This document shows, piece by piece, positions 59,778 through 64,000 of a stretch of 64,000 bases of DNA. The notes under the pieces are model-generated. The model saw only the letters and a list, made by a program, of their open reading frames with translations, did no database searches and was not told where the DNA came from. The position numbers and the translations under genes are program-made. Position 1 is the first letter of the stretch, and every line of letters starts with the position of its first letter. Origin of the DNA: Actinacidiphila epipremni (GTDB lineage Bacteria; Actinomycetota; Actinomycetes; Streptomycetales; Streptomycetaceae); NCBI RefSeq assembly GCF_012034175.1, contig NZ_JAATEJ010000004.1, positions 281,418 through 345,417 on the forward strand, in the 5' to 3' direction.

Positions 59778-62444
59778 CTACCGTGCGTTGGGTGGGGGTT
59801 GTTTGTTGGTGGGGGTGGGGGATTTGGTGCGCCAGGTGGTGAGGGCGTGGCGGGTGGGGGGGGGGGGGGGGGGGGGGGGGCCGAGGGTGCGGGTTTGGGT
59901 GGTGAGGACTTCGGTCAGGGTGGTGAGGGTGGCTGCGGTGTCGCCCGTTGCGCCGCGGAAGTTGGCCAGGGTGTAGCGGGTGGTCAGGGTGTCGATGTGG
60001 TCCGGGCCGAGCGTTCGCTCCATGTCGGGGAGTAGTTCGGCCAGCAGGGCGACCGCCACGTCGGCGCCCTCCGTCTTGCCGCGCCATTTGGCGAGTTCGT
60101 GGCGGGCGGTGAGGGCGCCGTGGCAGTCAGGGCCGCCTGTCCGACGGCAGTCGTCCGCCAGTTCGGCGAACGCCGCCTTGGCGCCCTCGGCGTCCCCTGC
60201 CTGCCCGCGGCACGCGGCGAGATTGTGCCGGATGACGAGCACGTAGGGGTGGTCCGGGCCGAGCGCCCGCACCCGGTCGAGCAGTTCGGTGAACGCCTCG
60301 GCGGCCCCCGCGGCATCCCCGGCAGTCTGGCAGCGGAACGCGAGGTCGCGGAGGGTGGCGACGGTGTCGGAGTGGTGGGGGCCGAGCACCCGCTGCTGGT
60401 CGGCGAGGATCTCGGCGTACTCCTTTGCGGCGCCGGCGGGGTCCCCCGTTTCCGCGCGCCAGTGGGCGAGGTTGTGGCGCAGGGTGAGGGTTTCGGGGCT
60501 GTCGGGGCCCAGCACCCGGTGCACGTCCGGGAGCAGTTCACGCAGCGCGGCGAAGGCGCCGGCCGCGTCCCCGGTCCAGCCTCGCCATGTGGCCAGGCTG
60601 TGCCGGGTGCGGAAGGTGTCCGGGTGGTCGGGGCCGAGCGCCCGCGCCAGGTCGTCGACCAGTTCGGTGAGCGCGGCGGCAGCTCCCGGCCCATCGCCCG
60701 CCTCCCCTCGCCAACAGGCCAGGTTGTGCCGGGTCATGAGGGTCCTGCGGTGGTCGGGCCCGAGGACACGTGTCTGGTCGTCTAGCAGTTCGGCGAGTGC
60801 GATGACGGCGCCCTCGGCGTCTCCCGCTTCCGCGCGGCAGTACGCGAGGTTGTGCCGGACGGCGAGCGTCTCGGCGTGGTCGGGGCCGAACACCCGCCGC
60901 ATGTCCGGGAGGAGTTCGGCGAGCGCGGCGGCGGCGTCCGACCTCTCACCCGACTGCCCGCTCCACGACGCGTGGTTGCCCCGCGCCATGAGAGTGTGCG
61001 GGTGGTCCGGGCCCAGCCGCAGGGCGGCGGCCTCGGCGACTGTCCGGAAGTAGCTTGTGGCCGCGGCCGAATGGCCGGACGTGCCCAGACTTGAACCGAA
61101 CCGGAAGAGCAGCATGTGGACGCTGTCCCGGTAGAGGGAGCCCGCCGGCCCGGTGGAGTCGATCAGCATCACCGTGCAGGCGCGCAGGGCCTGGACGAGG
61201 GCGGTGTCGCGTTCGATCGCGGGCCAGGCGACCATCAGCGCAGCCGCGGCTACGCCGGCGGCCAGCTCGAAGCGCTCGGGGGTGAGCGCGTCACGGGTGG
61301 CCCGCTGGACGAGTTGGTGGACGCGGACCTCATCCGCGCCCTCGGGGTTCGCCGGGCCCGGGGCGGTCACGAGGCTCAGGCGGTGCAGCGCACGCAGCGC
61401 GGCCACCGCGTCGTCGGCAGTCACCTCGGGGCCCAGGTACGCCAGCGCGGGGGCACTGGTCAGGACCGCCAGGGGGATGCCGCTCGGGGCCAGGAAGGAC
61501 GCGAGCTCCAGCATCGGGCGGGCCAGGCCCTTCGGCCGCAGCCCGTTCGCGTACTCGACCGACAACTCCCACGCCGCCGCCATCGTGTGGCGCTGCTCGT
61601 CCGGGAGCGTGTCCGGCGTGACCTCCTCCAGCCTCCGCACCCTGCTGGACGTCCGGCCCGCGAGCCGATCCCGGTAGGCCCGCACGGAGATCTCCGCGTC
61701 CACGATGTACGCCGCCGCCTGCGACAGCGCCAGCGGCAGGTGCCCCAACTCCGCCGCCAGGACGGTTGTTTCCGCGTCCGGTGCCGCCGCCTCGTGCCCT
61801 GCGAGCGCCGACCGCAAGTACGCCGCCGCCTCCTCGGGCGTGAACACGCCCACCCCGATACCGCGCCGGTCTGCCCCCGCCCGTACGACGTCCAGTCGCC
61901 GCGTCGTCACCAGCGTCCGGCCCGACGGCGACTGCGGCGGCCACAGGCCCGCCATATCCGCCGGGTCCGCCACGTCGTCCAGCACCACCAGCCAACGGCA
62001 CGGCGGCTGCCCGGACTTCGGCTCCAGCCACGCCACGAACGCCTCCGCCGCGCCCTGCGGATCACCCGCGTCCGCGCCCGCCACCCGCGCCCCGGCCTGC
62101 GCCAGCCGCTCCACCACCGCCGTACGGCCCGACGCCGTGACCCACACCAGCAGGTCCACCTCGCCGTCCGCCAGCGCCGTCCGTACGTACTCCGCCGCGA
62201 GCTGCGTCTTGCCGACGCCACCCGTGCCCGTCAGCACCGCCGTCCCGCCCTCTGCCAACGCCTCGCGCAGCCCCACCCGTTGGGCCCGCTGCTGGAACGC
62301 CCCCGCCTTCGGCGGGATCACCCCCACCTGCTGCGGCCAGTTCGCGACCGGGGCCCGGCCCTGCCCGGCGTGGTAGTTGAGGGTGCCGATGCGCTGCGCC
62401 GCCACGCTGCCGCCGATCGCGCTGATTCCGACCTCTCCGCTCAC
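59778..62444 (-). CDS. NB-ARC ATPase with long TPR array (STAND family)
   Basis: 888 residues from GTG 62444, with AGGAAGGGGG upstream. Walker A LTGTGGVGKTQLAAEYV (about 70-86), Walker B RWLVVLDDVADP, LVTTRRLDVV and HLPLALSQAAAYI complete the NB-ARC. After a winged-helix region (GLARPMLELASFLAPSG) the C-terminal 400 residues are about ten 42-residue TPR units (LGPDHPDT..TRHNLA.WRG..GD). Its architecture and many segments match the protein at 55545-57755, so the two are tandem paralogues. The next-to-last repeat holds eight consecutive prolines encoded by the G25 tract; the true sequence there is probably DHPDTLT-like. Confidence 0.85.
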   Translation of the reverse strand: MSGEVGISAIGGSVAAQRIGTLNYHAGQGRAPVANWPQQVGVIPPKAGAFQQRAQRVGLREALAEGGTAVLTGTGGVGKTQLAAEYVRTALADGEVDLLVWVTASGRTAVVERLAQAGARVAGADAGDPQGAAEAFVAWLEPKSGQPPCRWLVVLDDVADPADMAGLWPPQSPSGRTLVTTRRLDVVRAGADRRGIGVGVFTPEEAAAYLRSALAGHEAAAPDAETTVLAAELGHLPLALSQAAAYIVDAEISVRAYRDRLAGRTSSRVRRLEEVTPDTLPDEQRHTMAAAWELSVEYANGLRPKGLARPMLELASFLAPSGIPLAVLTSAPALAYLGPEVTADDAVAALRALHRLSLVTAPGPANPEGADEVRVHQLVQRATRDALTPERFELAAGVAAAALMVAWPAIERDTALVQALRACTVMLIDSTGPAGSLYRDSVHMLLFRFGSSLGTSGHSAAATSYFRTVAEAAALRLGPDHPHTLMARGNHASWSGQSGERSDAAAALAELLPDMRRVFGPDHAETLAVRHNLAYCRAEAGDAEGAVIALAELLDDQTRVLGPDHRRTLMTRHNLACWRGEAGDGPGAAAALTELVDDLARALGPDHPDTFRTRHSLATWRGWTGDAAGAFAALRELLPDVHRVLGPDSPETLTLRHNLAHWRAETGDPAGAAKEYAEILADQQRVLGPHHSDTVATLRDLAFRCQTAGDAAGAAEAFTELLDRVRALGPDHPYVLVIRHNLAACRGQAGDAEGAKAAFAELADDCRRTGGPDCHGALTARHELAKWRGKTEGADVAVALLAELLPDMERTLGPDHIDTLTTRYTLANFRGATGDTAATLTTLTEVLTTQTRTLGPPPPPPPPTRHALTTWRTKSPTPTNKQPPPNAR
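59856..59880. other. Run of 25 G replacing TPR repeat sequence, suspected artefact
   Basis: Other repeats of the same gene have exactly 25 mixed bases between CGGGT and CCGAG (for example 59976-60000); here the same interval is 25 G. The frame is preserved and the coded residues change from a PDHPDTLT-like run to all proline. Equal length with loss of every non-G base is more like dark-cycle base calling than biology. Confidence 0.75.
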
Positions 62445-62587
62445 CCGAACCCCCTTCCTCCCCTACCGACTGTAGGGCCGCCCTTACGCGTCCGGTGGCC
62501 GATCCGCCGCCGGGCCCGTACGTGCTTCGCCCGCCGTCCGGAAGTGTGCTTCGGGCGGCGGGCGAAGGGGTGGTTCGTTACGCGGAC

Positions 62588-62905
62588 TTACGCGCTCGGC
62601 ACGTCCTGCGCGGCGGCGAACGCGGTGAAGGCGGACCATGCGGTGGGGCTGAAGCTGAGGGCTGGGCCCTCGGGGTCCTTCGAGTCCCGGACGTGGACGG
62701 CCCCGGGGTGGGCCGCCACTTCGACGCAGTTGCCGCCCTCCTCGCTGCTGTGGCTCGACTTGCGCCAGTCGGCGGCGACTTCGACGCAGTTCCCGCCCTG
62801 GCTGCCGCTGTAGCTGGACTTGCGCCAGTCGTACGCGATCTCGACGCAGTCGCCGCCCTGGCTGCCGCTGTAGCTGGACTTGAACCACTTCAGGGACTCG
62901 GTCAT
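62588..62905 (-). CDS. DUF397 protein with triplicated motif
   Basis: 105 residues from ATG 62905, overlapping the XRE stop (ATGA). DUF397 proteins usually have one W-x-KSSYSGSQGGNCVEVA segment in about 60-70 residues. Here it occurs three times in a row (FKSSYSGSQGGDCVEIA, RKSSYSGSQGGNCVEVA, RKSSHSSEEGGNCVEVA) before the normal ending VHVRDSKDPEGPALSF...WSAFTAF. These small proteins partner WhiJ-like XRE regulators in streptomycete development and antibiotic control. Confidence 0.9.
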   Translation of the reverse strand: MTESLKWFKSSYSGSQGGDCVEIAYDWRKSSYSGSQGGNCVEVAADWRKSSHSSEEGGNCVEVAAHPGAVHVRDSKDPEGPALSFSPTAWSAFTAFAAAQDVPSA

Positions 62906-63738
62906 TGCTCTCCTAGCAGCTGGTCCAACAGACCCATAGTTTCCTCGGGGTTGAGGGCCTGCGTCCGCAGCATCGCATATTTCTGCGCCAGGATGCTCAC
63001 CTCGTCGGGGTCGTGGATGAGCAGGCTCCCGCGCTGCGTCTCCGCGTAGGCGAGATGCTCGTGTTCGGGAGTCTCCAGGAGAACGAACGGGCCGTCGAGC
63101 CCGGCATGCGTGGACCGCCCGAGCGGGAGAATCTGGATGGTGATGCCCGGCACTTCGGCGCTCTCCCGGAGGTGCCGGAGTTGCGCTCCCCAGACTGCCG
63201 CGCCGCCGATCCGGTCCCGCAAAATTGCCTCGGACAGGATGAAACTGGCCGCGGGAGGAATGCGGCGTTGCAGGAGTTCCTGCCGCGACAATCGGGCGGC
63301 GACGCGTAGTTCGATCTCGTCCTCGCCAAGGGTCGGGATGTCGTCGCGGAAGACCGCCCGCATGTATTCCTCGGTCTGGAGGAGTCCGGGTACTACCTGG
63401 TTCTCAAACGACGAGATCGCGACCGCCTCGCGCTCCAGGTCCACGTACGCCAGCGCCCACGTCGGGATCACGCTGTCCGCGTCGGGCAAGTGCTGCACGC
63501 CCTCCTCCAGCGCGCCGCCCGTGTCCAGCAACTGGTCCAGTTCCTGGGCCAGGTCGAGGGTCAGTGGCCGGCGGCCCTGTTCGATCGATTCGAGTTTGGC
63601 CAGGCTGATGATGACCGTCTCGGCCAGCCGGACCTGCGTATAGCCGCGCGCCACGCGGACCCGTGCTAATTGTGCTCCCAGGGACTCGAACGGTGTCGGA
63701 TTCTTCTTCCTCGGCAGTCGCCGCCTACGTGGTGCCAT
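62902..63738 (-). CDS. WhiJ-like XRE regulator with DUF5753
   Basis: 278 residues from ATG 63738. After a basic lead, the HTH lies at about 24-60 (LARVRVARGYTQVRLAETVIISLAKLESIEQGRRPL). The rest is DUF5753: DLEREAVAISSFENQVVPGLLQTEEYMRAVF, RLSRQELLQ and YAMLRTQALNPEETMGLL. With the DUF397 gene downstream and an ATPase gene divergent, it forms the known three-gene set related to bld/whi regulation. Confidence 0.92.
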   Translation of the reverse strand: MAPRRRRLPRKKNPTPFESLGAQLARVRVARGYTQVRLAETVIISLAKLESIEQGRRPLTLDLAQELDQLLDTGGALEEGVQHLPDADSVIPTWALAYVDLEREAVAISSFENQVVPGLLQTEEYMRAVFRDDIPTLGEDEIELRVAARLSRQELLQRRIPPAASFILSEAILRDRIGGAAVWGAQLRHLRESAEVPGITIQILPLGRSTHAGLDGPFVLLETPEHEHLAYAETQRGSLLIHDPDEVSILAQKYAMLRTQALNPEETMGLLDQLLGEQ

Positions 63739-63778
63739 GGCTATGGATTACCCCACTTCAACCCGTGCCGTATTGCTC

Positions 63779-63809
63779 GTTACCCGTACATCCGCGATGT
63801 ACGGGTAAC
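63779..63809. promoter_or_regulatory. Perfect 14-bp inverted repeat, XRE operator
   Basis: GTTACCCGTACATC (63779-63792) and GATGTACGGGTAAC (63796-63809) flank CGC. It lies between the XRE start (63738, minus) and the ATPase start (63852, plus), so it probably binds the XRE protein and controls both directions. Confidence 0.82.
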
Positions 63810-63851
63810 AGGACTGGTATAGCGCGATCACCGTGCGCGACGCTGGCGTTC

Positions 63852-64000
63852 ATGAAGAAAGAGGGAGAGCACGGCGATGTGAGGGAGCGGTTCTACCGCC
63901 GGGAGCGGCGATCCGTGCCCGCCGCGCGGGAGTTCGCGCGGGAGGCGCTGGAGGAGTGGGATTTCGGCAGCCGGGCGGACGAAGTCCTCTTGTGCGTCAG
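63852..64000 (+). CDS. Anti-sigma-factor-like ATP-binding protein, N-terminal part, cut by window end
   Basis: 49 codons from ATG 63852 are visible: RRERRSVPAAREFAREALEEW and DEVLLCVS, the start of the HATPase_c (RsbW-like) domain of small streptomycete ATP-binding proteins. The catalytic N- and G-boxes lie beyond the window. Its position divergent from the XRE/DUF397 pair completes the usual locus. Confidence 0.75.
   Translation, partial: MKKEGEHGDVRERFYRRERRSVPAAREFAREALEEWDFGSRADEVLLCV

Noticed and set aside
59856..59880. G25 as a phase-variable contingency tract of the NB-ARC gene
   Set aside because: It replaces exactly the 25 bases present in sibling repeats, so a base-calling artefact is more likely than true expansion.

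Overview
The window is very GC-rich, uses GTG/TTG starts freely, has many ATGA/GTGA gene overlaps and carries families typical of Streptomyces and close relatives: WhiJ-like XRE/DUF397/ATPase set, CGNR zinc finger, BlaI/M56 pair, SpoIIE-type phosphatase, RepSA, MMPL exporter. It is best read as a Streptomyces-type chromosome arm. No rRNA, tRNA or CRISPR array was seen.

Layout. 1-13.4 kb: 3' end of a large AAA+ DNA-repair-type ATPase; CGNR regulator; an MFS transporter behind a short repeat-coding leader ORF; a secreted CYTH-like protein; a DedA/PAP2 operon divergent from a BlaI-like repressor and M56 peptidase, with twin palindromic operators between; a TetR/quinone-reductase pair with mirrored operators; DUF2786 protein; secreted RCC1-repeat protein. 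13.4-19.6 kb: a DUF4253 protein, then a DUF4291 gene cut in two by a decayed integrative element of about 4.77 kb holding a broken serine integrase, a RepSA fragment, a frameshifted aminoglycoside-phosphotransferase-like gene and unknown genes. 19.6-27 kb: ordinary accessory genes, namely MarR/SDR, SDR/TetR, a RelE-like toxin with long antitoxin, a PH-domain protein, another SDR, a decayed RidA and an APC permease.

27.1-43.7 kb is the most striking part: one co-directional biosynthetic operon. It encodes an AT-ACP protein, a 2528-residue synthase ordered FabL-type enoyl reductase / KS / KS-like domain without catalytic Cys / KR / hot-dog DH / cytochrome P450, a KR plus degenerate hot-dog subunit, a flavin monooxygenase, an MMPL exporter and a SnoaL-like protein. 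All activities of a fully reducing iterative synthase are present, split in a way that recalls polyunsaturated-fatty-acid synthases, with oxidation built into the same polypeptide. I infer that it makes an oxidised fatty-acyl or polyketide lipid that is exported. I do not recognise it as a described pathway.

43.8-64 kb: DUF3103 secreted protein; YefM-YoeB toxin-antitoxin with a TGTAC palindrome; truncated XRE gene; MreB-like operon; dodecin; SpoIIE-type phosphatase; glutamate decarboxylase; a coupled GT29-like / polysaccharide pyruvyl transferase pair; WrbA; two paralogous NB-ARC/TPR ATPases flanking an alpha/beta hydrolase; and a DUF397/XRE operon divergent from an anti-sigma-factor-like ATPase cut by the window end. 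A run of 25 G at 59856-59880 replaces exactly 25 expected bases of a TPR repeat and is probably a base-calling artefact.
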